The notes under the pieces were generated by a model. That model was given only the letters and a program-made list of their open reading frames with translations. It made no database searches and was not told the DNA's origin. A program made the translations under genes and the position numbers. DNA of 64,000 nucleotides, taken from contig JAGXIL010000096.1 in assembly GCA_024635655.1 (NCBI GenBank), positions 40,506 through 104,505 on the forward strand, read 5' to 3'. Positions 27,734-37,589 of this stretch are shown here, piece after piece. Numbering within the stretch: position 1 is the stretch's first letter; each line of letters begins with the position of its first letter. The stretch is from Gillisia sp. GTDB taxonomy: Bacteria; Bacteroidota; Bacteroidia; Flavobacteriales; Flavobacteriaceae.

Positions 27734-29524
27734 GTGTCAGCATATATAAAAACTTTTACTGAAAGTTTTTTCCAGTGGAAGACCAGCCACCTTACAAACC
27801 ATCAGTTCCTGATGTTTTTAAGTGCATTGATTGGTTTTATTGCTGGTTTGGTAGCTGTAACTATTAAGAATCTCACGCATTACATTCAAAGGCTGCTGCA
27901 GGGGGAATTAATTGTAAATTACCATGATGCCTTTTACTTTATATTTCCCATATTGGGACTTGCACTTACATTGCTCATTATAAAATTTGGATTCAGAAGA
28001 AATGTAGGAAACGGTATTCCCACCACCCTTCATGCTATCTCCCAGAAAAGCGGGATCATGAGGAAATTTCAGACCTATGCCTCTTTAATAACGGCTCCCA
28101 TAACAGTAGGATTTGGAGGTTCTGTAGGATTGGAAGCACCCACCGTGGTTACAGGTGCTGCTCTAAGCTCCAATATTTCCCGATTCTTTAAAATGAATCA
28201 GGCCTCCCGGACCTTATTAATAGGTTGTGCAGCGGCAGGTGCTATGTCGGCTTTGTTTAAGGCTCCCATTGCAGCAATTATCTTTGCCATAGAGATCTTT
28301 AGCCTGGATCTTACTCTTATTTCCATGATCCCGTTACTCCTGGCCTCTGTCTCTGCGATCCTTACTACATATTTTTTCTCAGGTTCCGATATCATACTTC
28401 ATTCTGTATTGGCAGATGAATTTGGGATCTCCCAGGTGCCGTTCTATATTTTGCTGGGAGTTTTAGCCTCCCTGTGCTCTATATACTTCACCAAGATCTA
28501 CTTCAGGTTCAATAAATTCTTTGGCAATATCACCGCTCCCTTTCACAGGCTTTTAATTGGAGGTATATCCCTGGGAGTTCTGATATTCTTCATACCTCCG
28601 CTATACGGGGAGGGATACGATGTGATCAATAACTTGCTTCAGGAAAACTATATGTACGCCCTGGAGAACAATTTATTCGAGGGATATCTGGAAAATATCT
28701 GGGTGGTGATTGCTCTACTGGCAGGATTGATATTTTTTAAGGTAATTGCTACTTCCCTTACCCTGGGTGCAGGAGGAATAGGAGGTATTTTTGCTCCTGT
28801 GCTATTTATGGGTAGTGCTATGGGACATTGCTTTGCACTTATTATCAATAATCTTGGAGTATTCAGGGATCCTCTTTCCGTAAGTAATTTTACCATGGTT
28901 GGGATGGCCGGCCTTATGGCAGGGATCATGCACGCACCTCTTACAGCTATTTTCCTTATTGCAGAACTTACCAGCGGCTATGAACTATTTGTTCCTCTTA
29001 TGATTACGGCAGCCATTTCCTTTATGATCACCTCTCAATTCCAGCCACATTCTGTGTATACGCTGGATCTTGCAACCCGGGGAGAGTTAATTACTCATAA
29101 TAAAGATCAAATGGTATTAACTTTGTTGAACATAAGAACGGTCATAGAAACAAATTTCGTGACCTTAAATATCAATGACAGCCTTGGAGATATTATTCAT
29201 AACGGAGTGATCAAATCTTCCAGGAATCTTTTTCCGGTTTTGGACGAAGATGAACAGATCGCCGGAATTATTTTACTGGATGATATCAGGCCTGTGATGT
29301 TCAACCAAACTTTATACGAAGAAGTAAAAGTGAGAGAATTAATGCAGGCTGCCCCGGAAGTAATTGATCTGAATAAGGACAAGACCAATGATATAATGAG
29401 AAAATTTCAGGAAAGTGATGCCTGGAATTTACCGGTTATTGAAAACGGAAAATATATTGGCTTTATTTCAAAGTCAAAACTATTAACAGCCTACAGGCAA
29501 AAATTAATTGAAGTAACTGTTTAA
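27734..29524 (+). CDS. CLC-family chloride channel/antiporter with C-terminal CBS domains
   Basis: A voltage-gated-chloride-channel family membrane protein (596 residues) that moves Cl- or other anions, possibly in exchange for protons. Conserved pore elements are GGSVGLEAP (gating Glu134), GIGGIFAPVLFMG and MAGLMAGIMHAPLTAIFL. About ten hydrophobic segments cover residues 25-440. The C-terminal 150 residues form two CBS domains (FVTLNINDSLGDII and VRELMQAAPEVIDLNK), which may sense nucleotides. The start is a GTG, chosen because an in-frame stop lies just upstream (27728) and the next ATG would remove 26 residues. The next gene begins 3 bases after the stop. Confidence 0.9.
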   Translation: MSAYIKTFTESFFQWKTSHLTNHQFLMFLSALIGFIAGLVAVTIKNLTHYIQRLLQGELIVNYHDAFYFIFPILGLALTLLIIKFGFRRNVGNGIPTTLHAISQKSGIMRKFQTYASLITAPITVGFGGSVGLEAPTVVTGAALSSNISRFFKMNQASRTLLIGCAAAGAMSALFKAPIAAIIFAIEIFSLDLTLISMIPLLLASVSAILTTYFFSGSDIILHSVLADEFGISQVPFYILLGVLASLCSIYFTKIYFRFNKFFGNITAPFHRLLIGGISLGVLIFFIPPLYGEGYDVINNLLQENYMYALENNLFEGYLENIWVVIALLAGLIFFKVIATSLTLGAGGIGGIFAPVLFMGSAMGHCFALIINNLGVFRDPLSVSNFTMVGMAGLMAGIMHAPLTAIFLIAELTSGYELFVPLMITAAISFMITSQFQPHSVYTLDLATRGELITHNKDQMVLTLLNIRTVIETNFVTLNINDSLGDIIHNGVIKSSRNLFPVLDEDEQIAGIILLDDIRPVMFNQTLYEEVKVRELMQAAPEVIDLNKDKTNDIMRKFQESDAWNLPVIENGKYIGFISKSKLLTAYRQKLIEVTV

Positions 29525-29527
29525 ATT

Positions 29528-29782
29528 ATGATGCAGATTATTAAAATACTCGCCATATTAATTGTTCTGGCCGTTGGAACAGGATTCTATTTCAGGATGA
29601 ACGATGACATTGTTTTGGGAGACCGCATAATTGGAATTGCAGTGCTCGCAAGTGCATTTATTTTAATGCCCATATTCCTGTATGCAAGATGGAATGGAAA
29701 GAAACTGGAAGACTATACCCTGTCTGATAAGAACATTAAAAAGATGAAGGATAAGGGTTTGGACAAAAATCAATATAATTAA
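29528..29782 (+). CDS. Small two-helix membrane protein, unknown
   Basis: An 84-residue protein with two hydrophobic helices (IIKILAILIVLAVGTGFYF and IIGIAVLASAFILMPIFLYA), followed by a basic tail (WNGKKLEDYTLSDKNIKKMK). No domain is recognised. It starts 3 bases after the CLC gene and is probably co-transcribed, so it may be an accessory factor of the channel; that is inference from position only. Confidence 0.7.
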   Translation: MMQIIKILAILIVLAVGTGFYFRMNDDIVLGDRIIGIAVLASAFILMPIFLYARWNGKKLEDYTLSDKNIKKMKDKGLDKNQYN

Positions 29783-29814
29783 TAACGTTAAAAAAGAATT
29801 TTATTTTTCCTCTC

Positions 29815-29840
29815 TTGATTAAGAATATTATGTAAGTTTG
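29815..29840 (+). promoter_or_regulatory. Promoter for the cold-shock gene
   Basis: TAAGTTTG at 29833-29840 with TTG at 29815-29817 (15-base spacing, shorter than ideal), 28 bases before the start codon. Confidence 0.5.
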
Positions 29841-29868
29841 TGTTTTATTAATATTTATTTTTATTACA

Positions 29869-30066
29869 ATGGAAGGTACAGTAAAATTTTTCAATGAGTC
29901 TAAAGGGTACGGATTCATTACAAACGACGACACAGGAAGAGACATTTTCGTTCACATTACAGGTCTTAATGGTGAGACTTTAAATGAAGGTGACAAAGTT
30001 GAGTACGTTGAAGAAGAAGGAAGAAAAGGATTAACCGCAGCACAAGTGCGCGTGATCAACGATTAA
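29869..30066 (+). CDS. Cold-shock domain protein (CspA family)
   Basis: A 65-residue single OB-fold nucleic-acid chaperone. RNP1 is KGYGFI (residues 12-17) and RNP2 is DIFVHI (25-30), both intact. The standard length indicates a bare CSD protein that melts RNA secondary structure. It has its own promoter and a strong downstream terminator, so it is a single-gene unit, as expected for abundant Csp proteins. Confidence 0.96.
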   Translation: MEGTVKFFNESKGYGFITNDDTGRDIFVHITGLNGETLNEGDKVEYVEEEGRKGLTAAQVRVIND

Positions 30067-30100
30067 TATATTTTAAATATTTAAATCGACAACCTAACGA

Positions 30101-30132
30101 AAAACCCCATCTAATGACTTAGATGGGGTTTT
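30101..30132 (+). terminator. Terminator after the cold-shock gene
   Basis: AAAACCCCATCTAA (30101-30114), TGAC loop, TTAGATGGGGTTTT (30119-30132), followed by a T run: a 14-bp perfect stem. Confidence 0.92.
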
Positions 30133-30203
30133 TGTTTTATTGAGTTTTTTCAGAAGGACCCAGGATGCCCTGACTTCCAAACCTCTATTAAAGCTTAATA
30201 TAT

Positions 30204-31157
30204 TTATTGCTGTTCGTCCCGAAGTCCCGAAAGCATTTTTTCGGTGAGTTTTGCAAGGTCATATTCATGATCCCAGCCCCAGTCATTTCTGGCGGAATTA
30301 TCATTGATACTACTTGGCCAGGAATTGGCAATTTCCTGTCGGTAGTCAGGATCATAATTCAATTTAAATTCAGGAATGTGCTTTTTAATTTCGGTGGCAA
30401 GTTCCTGAGGGGTAAAAGTCATCGCCGCAAGGTTGTAGGAAGATCTCACTTTAACCTTTTCCGGGGGTGCTTCCATAAGTTCAACCGTTGCCTTAATCGC
30501 ATCATCCATGTACATCATTGGCAGGCCGGTATCTTCTTTGAGAAATGATGTGTATTCTCCACTTTTAAGTGCTTCGTGAAAAATTTCAATGGCATAATCT
30601 GTAGTTCCGCCACCGGGCAGCGTTTTATAACTTATTATACCCGGGTAGCGTATACTTCTTACATCAACACCAAATTTGTTGAAATAATATTCACACCAGC
30701 GTTCTCCGGTTTGTTTGGATATACCGTATACCGTACTGGGTTCCATAATAGTGGTTTGCGGGGTGCTTTCTTTGGGGGTACTCGGTCCAAAAACCGCAAT
30801 GCTCGATGGCCAGAATACTTTCTTTATCTTATTCTCTTTTGCGAGATTTAATATAATAAACAAAGAATCCATATTCAGTTCCCAGGCCTTCATGGGAATT
30901 CTTTCAGCAGTGGCGCTAAGCATAGCGGCCATAAGATATATGTCGGTGATTTTATATTCTGCAACAAGCTGTTCAATACGATCTTTATCGGTGGCATCGG
31001 CAATTTCAAAAGGGCCACTTTGCATAAGTTCCTCTCCCCCTTCTTTAATATCACTGGCAATGACATTTTCATTTCCATATAATTCCCGAAGTTTCAGAGC
31101 AAGTTCACTCCCAATTTGTCCGGATGCACCTATGATCAATATTTTTTTTAAAGCCAT
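30204..31157 (-). CDS. NAD-dependent L-threonine 3-dehydrogenase (SDR/epimerase type)
   Basis: A 317-residue extended-SDR enzyme expected to oxidise L-threonine to 2-amino-3-ketobutyrate in threonine catabolism. The NAD site is GASGQIG (residues 10-16). The catalytic Ser lies in SSIAVFGP (118-119) and Tyr144/Lys148 in YGISK. RYPGIISYK and the nearby PGGGTTDYA segment resemble the short-chain L-threonine dehydrogenases known from psychrophilic flavobacteria and archaea, which differ from the zinc Tdh of E. coli. A generic sugar epimerase is the alternative. TATCTTTG at 31176-31183 (minus) serves as promoter. Confidence 0.82.
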   Translation of the reverse strand: MALKKILIIGASGQIGSELALKLRELYGNENVIASDIKEGGEELMQSGPFEIADATDKDRIEQLVAEYKITDIYLMAAMLSATAERIPMKAWELNMDSLFIILNLAKENKIKKVFWPSSIAVFGPSTPKESTPQTTIMEPSTVYGISKQTGERWCEYYFNKFGVDVRSIRYPGIISYKTLPGGGTTDYAIEIFHEALKSGEYTSFLKEDTGLPMMYMDDAIKATVELMEAPPEKVKVRSSYNLAAMTFTPQELATEIKKHIPEFKLNYDPDYRQEIANSWPSSINDNSARNDWGWDHEYDLAKLTEKMLSGLRDEQQ

Positions 31158-31175
31158 TTACTAAAATTTGTTGCG

Positions 31176-31183
31176 CAAAGATA
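31176..31183 (-). promoter_or_regulatory. -7 promoter element for the threonine dehydrogenase
   Basis: TATCTTTG on the minus strand, 18 bases before the ATG; matches TAnnTTTG. Confidence 0.55.
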
Positions 31184-31248
31184 TTGATTTCGCAAAAGAA
31201 CAGCAGACAAATCCGGTTAATTTGATAATAAAGTAATCTGCTATATTT

Positions 31249-31280
31249 TTGCCCTTAGAAAATGCTTTTGCTTAAATTTG
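31249..31280 (+). promoter_or_regulatory. Promoter for the lipoprotein/S9 peptidase group
   Basis: TTG at 31249-31251, 21 bases, TAAATTTG at 31273-31280, 16 bases before the start codon. A second possible -7 element (TATTTTTG, 31244-31251) overlaps the -33 box, so two start sites are possible. Confidence 0.6.
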
Positions 31281-31296
31281 TTGTTTAAGTCTATTT

Positions 31297-31875
31297 ATGA
31301 GAAATTTATGTTGGTTTGCCGTATTAGTTTTCCTGATAGGATGCGATCAAGACAGAAACACCATGGAAGGGGAAACGCAAACAACACCAGACACTACCGC
31401 TTTGGCTAACCAACTCAAGGTCACCAACGAACAAGTGAATTTACTACCCCAGGCCCGCGAAGTTACTGATGATTGGCTTTCTTATATTACTGCTCAAACT
31501 GAAATTGAAAATTTCGACCAGTACACGGTTAAAGAAGTTATTTCCAATGCTACTCCTATCGCCGAGATCATGAAAAATCTTAGAGAAACCGTTCCTTCTG
31601 AATTTCAAACCAATGCTGTGGAAACAAGGCTTTCAGTTTTGTATACCAAAGCTAAAGTTCTGGAACATCTTACTGAAAAAAGAAACCCCGATCCGGAGGC
31701 TATTGCGGCAACGGCCGAGGAAATTCCTGTTGAGTTCAATAATTTTAAAATTCAGCTCAATGAGCTTTTTCTTAAAACACTGGAAGATTTTGAAGACGAA
31801 CTCGACGCCTTTGAAATTGAAGAAGACACTATTCAATCCCTCACCCGCCGGTCCCCCCTTGAACCGCAAAGTTAA
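31297..31875 (+). CDS. Predicted lipoprotein, helical, unknown
   Basis: A 192-residue protein with a lipoprotein signal (FLIGC, lipid-bearing Cys16) and a mainly helical, acidic mature part with no domain I recognise (repeated Glu/Asp/Leu patterns suggest coiled coil around residues 120-185). A good promoter lies upstream. It precedes an NTF2-like lipoprotein by 65 bases. Probably anchored on the periplasmic face or the cell surface. Confidence 0.7.
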   Translation: MRNLCWFAVLVFLIGCDQDRNTMEGETQTTPDTTALANQLKVTNEQVNLLPQAREVTDDWLSYITAQTEIENFDQYTVKEVISNATPIAEIMKNLRETVPSEFQTNAVETRLSVLYTKAKVLEHLTEKRNPDPEAIAATAEEIPVEFNNFKIQLNELFLKTLEDFEDELDAFEIEEDTIQSLTRRSPLEPQS

Positions 31876-31940
31876 TTAATAGGATATATTTCAAAAAAGA
31901 TGCAATTTTCCAGATCAAAAATTTTCAATCCATCTTCTGT

Positions 31941-32462
31941 ATGAGCAAAATACTTCTTCTTCTTTTACTGGGCACAGCCACTGCCTGCCAGTTCAACGCA
32001 ACCTCTGCTTCCACAGCGATGGCCCCCGATCCAAATACGAAACAAAAAATAACCGGGGTATTGGAAAATTGGCATAAAGCTGCAGCCGAAGCCGATTTTG
32101 AAACTTACTTTGAGTTAATGTCTGAAGATGGCATCTTTATTGGAACCGATGCCACTGAAAACTGGCAGAATGCAGCGTTTCGGGATTTTGCCAAACCCTA
32201 TTTTGATAATGGGAAAGCCTGGAACTTCACAACGCTTGAACGAAATATCTATCCTTCAGAGACTGGGAAGACCGCGTGGTTTGATGAGCTCCTCAATACC
32301 CAAATGGGAATCTGCCGCGGATCCGGGGTGCTGGAATACGAAGAGGGAAATTGGAAAATAAAACATTATGTACTGTCTGTTACTGTACCCAATGAGGATA
32401 TCAATGAGGTGGTAGCAGCAAAAAAAGAAAGAGACAGTATCCTAATTTCTAAACTTAATTAA
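31941..32462 (+). CDS. NTF2/SnoaL-like lipoprotein
   Basis: A 173-residue protein with a lipoprotein signal (TATAC, Cys16) and an NTF2-like alpha+beta fold (DUF4440 style): an N-terminal helix (VLENWHKAAAEADFETYFELMSED), a strand-rich middle (GTDATENWQNAAFRDFAKPYF) and a final KHYVLSVTVPN strand. Such domains bind small molecules or serve as non-catalytic modules; no activity can be assigned. It is followed by the S9 peptidase gene after one base, so the pair is clearly co-transcribed and may act together. Confidence 0.75.
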   Translation: MSKILLLLLLGTATACQFNATSASTAMAPDPNTKQKITGVLENWHKAAAEADFETYFELMSEDGIFIGTDATENWQNAAFRDFAKPYFDNGKAWNFTTLERNIYPSETGKTAWFDELLNTQMGICRGSGVLEYEEGNWKIKHYVLSVTVPNEDINEVVAAKKERDSILISKLN

Positions 32463-32463
32463 T

Positions 32464-35289
32464 ATGCTAAAACAAATTTTTTGCCTGGTATTTTTATTCA
32501 GTTTCACTGCAAATTTTGCACAACAGAAGGAACCCCTTAGCCATGAGGATTATGATCTATGGAAGCATATAGATCAGGTAAAAACTTCAAAAGATGGAGA
32601 AATTATTGCCACCACCGTTTCTACAACCACAAACCGCGGAGATGGCTATTTAAAGATCTTCAATACCAAAACCGGAAACGCATCAGACTTTCATAACGGG
32701 TATAATGCCACGGTCTCGGTTGATGGCAACTATATTTTCTTCCTTAGAAAACCAGATTATCAGGTAACACGACAGGAGAAAAAAGACGAAGTAAAAAAAG
32801 ATGAACAATCCAGGGATGCATTTTTTATTTATGATGTAAGAAACAATAGCATTTACGATTCCATTCCGGGAGTAAAAAGCTATGAGGTCCCTAAAGAAGA
32901 ATCGGGTTGGGTGGTGATTGAAAAATTTAAAGAAACAAGACCTAAAGAGGATTCGGCAGCTGTAAAAGCAGAACAATCTGCAGATACAACAGCTGTCCAA
33001 AAGAAAAAGAACCCGGCTTTTGATGAAGATTATGCCCTGGTTTACCATCTTCAGAATAAAAAAAGAGATTCCATTTTTAAATTAAAAGCATACCAACTGC
33101 CCGAAGAAGGAGAAACTTTTTACTTCTCAACAACTAAAGGTGAAAAGAAAGGTGACATTGGGATCTACCAATACAACGTCAGGAACAGTGAGCGTAAAGC
33201 AATAGACACCGGAAGGTTTGCATATGAACAACTTGCCGTAGACAATAAAGGAAGTCAATTGGCATATCTCTCAGCCAGGGATTCTACAGAAAATGACTCT
33301 TTAAAATATGAGTTGTTTTACTTTAAGGAGGAAAAACTGGCACAGGTAACCGATACCCTTGGAAAAAACCTCAATGAAGATTGGGAACTGAGCAATGCAC
33401 AGGCACCTTATTTCAGTGAGAATGGAGAACGTTTATATTTTTATTCAAGACCTGAAAGAAACTTTGATGTAGACACTACTTTGCTTAAAGAAGAAGTTCC
33501 GGAGGTAGATGTATGGAATTATCAGGATAAACTTATTCAGCCTGAGCAAAAGGCCAAATTAAAAGAATTGAGCAACCGGGCATATCTTTCCTTTTATAGC
33601 CCTGAAAAGAATGATGTGATCTCCCTACATGACGAAACTCTGGAATACGTGATTTTAGATGATGACGCTGAGCAGCAATATGTCTTAGGTTACACCAGTT
33701 CTCCTTATGATGTTTCCAGATCCTGGGAATATCCATGGTCCAGTGACTATTACATCATAGATACTCAAACAGGGAACAAGAGCCTTGCTTTGGAAGGAGC
33801 TTCGGGAACTCCATATCTTGCTCCCAATGGGACCCATGCTGTTTATTTTGATATTAAAACCGGAAACTGGTGGTCTCTTGATCTAACTTCAAATGAAACA
33901 AAAAATCTGACCCAGGGACTGGGAGTTGCTTTTTTTGATGAAGAGAATGATGTTCCCGCAGACCCCGGTGCTTATGGATTTGGGGGGTTTACAGAAAATA
34001 AGGAAGTTTTATTTTTCGACCAATTTGATATTTGGAAAGTTGACCTTGCTAAAGCTGCGGCACCTGAAAAAATTACTTCAGCCGGAAGGGAAAATAATGT
34101 ACAATTCCGCACCCTGCGCCTTGACAGCGAAGACCGGAACAAAGCAAGTTACCTTAATAACCGTTTATTGGTTACCGCTTTTGATAAAAACGCCAAGTCC
34201 AGTAGCCTGTTCACATTAAATATGCGAAATGGCAAGCTGCAACCGCTCATAGAAACAGAGGATATGATCCTTAGCGGATTCCACAAACCCGAAGATGCAG
34301 AGATGTTGTTGTACCGTAAGCAAAATTTCAGGAATTATCCTGACCTGTTCCTTTACCGATCAAAAAGGGATGCTTCACAAAGGATCACTAATGTGAACAA
34401 ACAGCAGGAAGATTTTAAATGGGGAACAGCAGAATTGTTCTCCTGGACAAGCTATGACAGTATTCCGCTGCAGGGATTAGTTTATAAACCCGATAATTTT
34501 GATCCTGACAAGAAATATCCGCTAATTACTTACTTCTATGAGAAGAGGAGTGATAATTTACATTCCTACAGCTCTCCTCAGCCAAGTGCATCAATTGTAA
34601 ATATGCCTTACCTGGTGAGCAATGATTATGTAGTTTTTGTTCCGGATATTGTTTATAAAGAAGGAAAACCCGGCGAAAGTGCTTACAACAGTATTGTTGC
34701 AGGAGTAGAAGCTTTGGAAGAGGAAGGTTTTATAGATTCAGAAAATATGGGGATCCAGGGGCAAAGCTGGGGAGGATACCAGGTGGCTCATTTGATTACG
34801 GTGACCAATAAATTTAAAGCGGCAATGGCAGGAGCGCCTGTAGCCAATATGACTTCTGCCTATGGAGGAATTCGTTGGCAAACCGGTATAAGCCGTGCCT
34901 TTCAATATGAAAAAACCCAGAGCAGGATTGGAAAAAATCTTTGGGATGGACTTGACCTCTATATGGAGAATTCCCCGCTCTTTGGAATACCAAATATTGA
35001 AACTCCGCTGTTGATGATGCACAATGATGCTGATGGAGCAGTTCCCTATTATCAGGGCATAGAGATGTTCATGGGAATGAGAAGGCTAAATAAACCTGTA
35101 TGGCTTTTGGTTTATAATGATGAAGGCCACAACCTCACAAAAGTGAAGAATAAACAGGACCTTTCAATAAGAATGATGCAGTTTTTTAATTATTATTTAA
35201 AGGGAGAACCTGCTCCTGTTTGGATGACGGAAGGTGTTCCGGCCGTAATGAAAGGGAAAGATCTGCAATATGACCTTGAAGAAAAATAA
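32464..35289 (+). CDS. S9-family serine peptidase (prolyl oligopeptidase/acylaminoacyl type)
   Basis: A secreted 941-residue peptidase with a signal peptide (ending NFA near residue 20). Residues 30-640 form the beta-propeller-like domain that limits substrate access, with WD40-like PDKK-type strands. The C-terminal alpha/beta hydrolase has GQSWGGYQ (catalytic Ser768), HNDADGAVP (Asp857) and DEGHN (His889), giving a complete triad. It likely cleaves peptides in the periplasm or outside the cell. It starts one base after the NTF2-like gene stop and is followed 79 bases later by an M13 peptidase. Confidence 0.92.
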   Translation: MLKQIFCLVFLFSFTANFAQQKEPLSHEDYDLWKHIDQVKTSKDGEIIATTVSTTTNRGDGYLKIFNTKTGNASDFHNGYNATVSVDGNYIFFLRKPDYQVTRQEKKDEVKKDEQSRDAFFIYDVRNNSIYDSIPGVKSYEVPKEESGWVVIEKFKETRPKEDSAAVKAEQSADTTAVQKKKNPAFDEDYALVYHLQNKKRDSIFKLKAYQLPEEGETFYFSTTKGEKKGDIGIYQYNVRNSERKAIDTGRFAYEQLAVDNKGSQLAYLSARDSTENDSLKYELFYFKEEKLAQVTDTLGKNLNEDWELSNAQAPYFSENGERLYFYSRPERNFDVDTTLLKEEVPEVDVWNYQDKLIQPEQKAKLKELSNRAYLSFYSPEKNDVISLHDETLEYVILDDDAEQQYVLGYTSSPYDVSRSWEYPWSSDYYIIDTQTGNKSLALEGASGTPYLAPNGTHAVYFDIKTGNWWSLDLTSNETKNLTQGLGVAFFDEENDVPADPGAYGFGGFTENKEVLFFDQFDIWKVDLAKAAAPEKITSAGRENNVQFRTLRLDSEDRNKASYLNNRLLVTAFDKNAKSSSLFTLNMRNGKLQPLIETEDMILSGFHKPEDAEMLLYRKQNFRNYPDLFLYRSKRDASQRITNVNKQQEDFKWGTAELFSWTSYDSIPLQGLVYKPDNFDPDKKYPLITYFYEKRSDNLHSYSSPQPSASIVNMPYLVSNDYVVFVPDIVYKEGKPGESAYNSIVAGVEALEEEGFIDSENMGIQGQSWGGYQVAHLITVTNKFKAAMAGAPVANMTSAYGGIRWQTGISRAFQYEKTQSRIGKNLWDGLDLYMENSPLFGIPNIETPLLMMHNDADGAVPYYQGIEMFMGMRRLNKPVWLLVYNDEGHNLTKVKNKQDLSIRMMQFFNYYLKGEPAPVWMTEGVPAVMKGKDLQYDLEEK

Positions 35290-35368
35290 AATGGGTGCAT
35301 AAAAAGAACCTGGAAATAGTTTCCTCCTTTTTAGTACTTTAGCGCGAATTTTAAATTAACAACACAGC

Positions 35369-37438
35369 ATGAAAAAAATAACAAATGCCATTTTCTTATC
35401 AGTATTAGGCGCGGCGGTGGTTACCGGATGCAAGAATGATGATAAAAAAATGGAGAATGAGGAACCTCGTGGGATCAACCTTGCCTATATGGATACCACG
35501 GCAAGTCCTAAAGATGACTTTTTTAGGTATGTAAACGGAAAATGGATTGATGCAAATGAGATTCCCGGCGACCAAACCTCCTGGGGAAGTTTTAATGAAT
35601 TGCGCAAGAACACAGATTCCAGCGCACTTGCGATCTTAGAAAGAGCATCTAATGACGAGAACCTGGACCCTTCCAGCGATCAGGCAAAAGCTGTAATTCT
35701 TTACCAAAATATTATGGATACCGTTGCACGAAATGAAAAAGGAGTGCAGCCGTTACAGCCTTACCTGGATAAGATCGAGGCTATTGAGAATAAAGAAGAC
35801 CTTCAGCAGTATTTAACTGAAATGCAGGAATACGGTGGAGCTGGGTTTTTCAGCTTTACGGTACGTTCTGATGCAAAAGACAGTAATGAAAACGCAGCTT
35901 ATCTTTATCCTGCGGGATTAGGTTTGCCAGATCGTGATTATTATGTAGCTGAAGATTCTGATTCTAAAGATGTAAGGGATAAATACACAGCGCATATCAC
36001 CAGAATGTTGCAATATTTAGGAGATTCTTCTGAAGAAGCTTCAAAAGATGCCGAAACTATCTTAAGTTTTGAGACAAGCCTTGCACAACCTCAGCTTGAT
36101 AAAGTTGAACGTCGTGATGCCCGTATCCAATATAACCCGATGTCTGTTTCTGATCTACAGAACCAGGTAGGAGCTATAAACTGGGATAATTTTTTCAGCG
36201 AAATAGGTGCCGCAGATGTGGATACCGTAATTGTTGCCCAGCCAAAATATATGCAGGCTTTGCAAACAACTTTTTCAGGAGAAGATGTTGATGACTGGAA
36301 GACTTACCTGCGATGGAATTTATTTAATAATGCATCCAGTACATTGACCACAGAAATCGAAAGAGCAAGCTGGGAATTTTACAGCCAGACTTTACAGGGA
36401 GCAAAAGAGCAACGTCCATTAAAAGAACGTGCTTTGGCAACTGTAAATGGTTCTCTTGGAGAAGCCCTTGGAAAATTATATGTAGAAGAAAATTTCCCGC
36501 CGGAAGCTAAAGAAAAAGCCCAGGAAATGATCGAAAATATCATCAAAGCTTATGAGGTGAGGATCAACAACCTTACCTGGATGAGTGACAGCACAAAAGT
36601 AAAAGCCATTGAAAAATTAGGAACTACTGTGATTAAAGTAGGTTATCCTGATGAATGGAAAGATTACAGTGCCCTGGAAATTTCACAACCGGATGAGGAG
36701 GAAGGATCTTATTTTCAGAATATGATGAATGTTAGAAAATTCAGAGTAGATGAAACTATGGCTAAATTAGGAGAGCCGGTTGACAAGACAGAGTGGTTTA
36801 TGGCACCACAAACCGTGAATGCCTACTACAATCCCAGCTACAATGAGATCGTATTCCCTGCAGCTATTTTGCAACCTCCGTTCTATGATTACAAAGCAGA
36901 TGCTGCTGTTAACTACGGTGGAATTGGAGCTGTAATAGGCCACGAGATCTCGCACGGATTCGATGACAGCGGATCGAGATTTGATTCTGAAGGAAACCTG
37001 AACAACTGGTGGACTGAAGATGATCTTACACAATTTGAAGAACTTGGTGGTGCCCTTGCAGATCAATACAGCGACATTGAAGTTTTAGACAGTGTGTACA
37101 TCAACGGAAAATTCACTCTTGGGGAAAATATTGGTGATCTTGGTGGCGTAAATGCTGCATACGACGGATTGCAGATTCACCTTGAGGAAAATGGAAATCC
37201 GGGAGAGATCGATGGATTTACTCCGGAGCAACGTTTCTTTATGTCCTGGGCTACAGTTTGGCGCACAAAAATGCGGGATGAGGCTTTAAGAAATCTTATC
37301 AAAACAGATCCACACTCTCCGGGAATGTACCGGGCGTATGTGCCTCTTCAAAACATCGAGGCTTTTTATGAGGCTTTTGATATCGAAGAAGGAGATAAGA
37401 TGTATGTAAAACCTGAAAACAGGGTACTTATCTGGTAA
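35369..37438 (+). CDS. M13-family zinc metallopeptidase (neprilysin/PepO-like), lipoprotein
   Basis: A 689-residue endopeptidase with a lipoprotein signal (VVTGC, Cys21). The N-terminal M13 domain (about 40-420) begins with the conserved SPKDDFFRYVNGKW element. The zinc site is VIGHEISHGFD (His525, Glu526, His529) and the third ligand is Glu586 in GENIGDLGG. NAYYNPSYNEIVFPAAIL is a substrate-binding signature, and the end VRVLIW-like motif (NRVLIW) is typical of M13. It is intact and of usual length. Confidence 0.95.
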   Translation: MKKITNAIFLSVLGAAVVTGCKNDDKKMENEEPRGINLAYMDTTASPKDDFFRYVNGKWIDANEIPGDQTSWGSFNELRKNTDSSALAILERASNDENLDPSSDQAKAVILYQNIMDTVARNEKGVQPLQPYLDKIEAIENKEDLQQYLTEMQEYGGAGFFSFTVRSDAKDSNENAAYLYPAGLGLPDRDYYVAEDSDSKDVRDKYTAHITRMLQYLGDSSEEASKDAETILSFETSLAQPQLDKVERRDARIQYNPMSVSDLQNQVGAINWDNFFSEIGAADVDTVIVAQPKYMQALQTTFSGEDVDDWKTYLRWNLFNNASSTLTTEIERASWEFYSQTLQGAKEQRPLKERALATVNGSLGEALGKLYVEENFPPEAKEKAQEMIENIIKAYEVRINNLTWMSDSTKVKAIEKLGTTVIKVGYPDEWKDYSALEISQPDEEEGSYFQNMMNVRKFRVDETMAKLGEPVDKTEWFMAPQTVNAYYNPSYNEIVFPAAILQPPFYDYKADAAVNYGGIGAVIGHEISHGFDDSGSRFDSEGNLNNWWTEDDLTQFEELGGALADQYSDIEVLDSVYINGKFTLGENIGDLGGVNAAYDGLQIHLEENGNPGEIDGFTPEQRFFMSWATVWRTKMRDEALRNLIKTDPHSPGMYRAYVPLQNIEAFYEAFDIEEGDKMYVKPENRVLIW

Positions 37439-37460
37439 TTTCCGGAAAGTATAAAAACAT

Positions 37461-37491
37461 AAAAAGGGCCGCAGCAATGCTGGCCCTTTTT
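37461..37491. terminator. Terminator after the M13 peptidase
   Basis: AAAAAGGGCC (37461-37470) pairs with GGCCCTTTTT (37482-37491), with an inner AGC/GCT stem. T runs lie on the plus strand and A runs on the other side, so it may also act on the convergent SDR transcript. Confidence 0.9.
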
Positions 37492-37589
37492 TGTTGTTTA
37501 GATTCTATTGCTACTACAATTTCTTGCAGACAGGATGATTTAAATGTCATACCATTTTGCACTATACTTCATTATAAAATTAAAACTGG

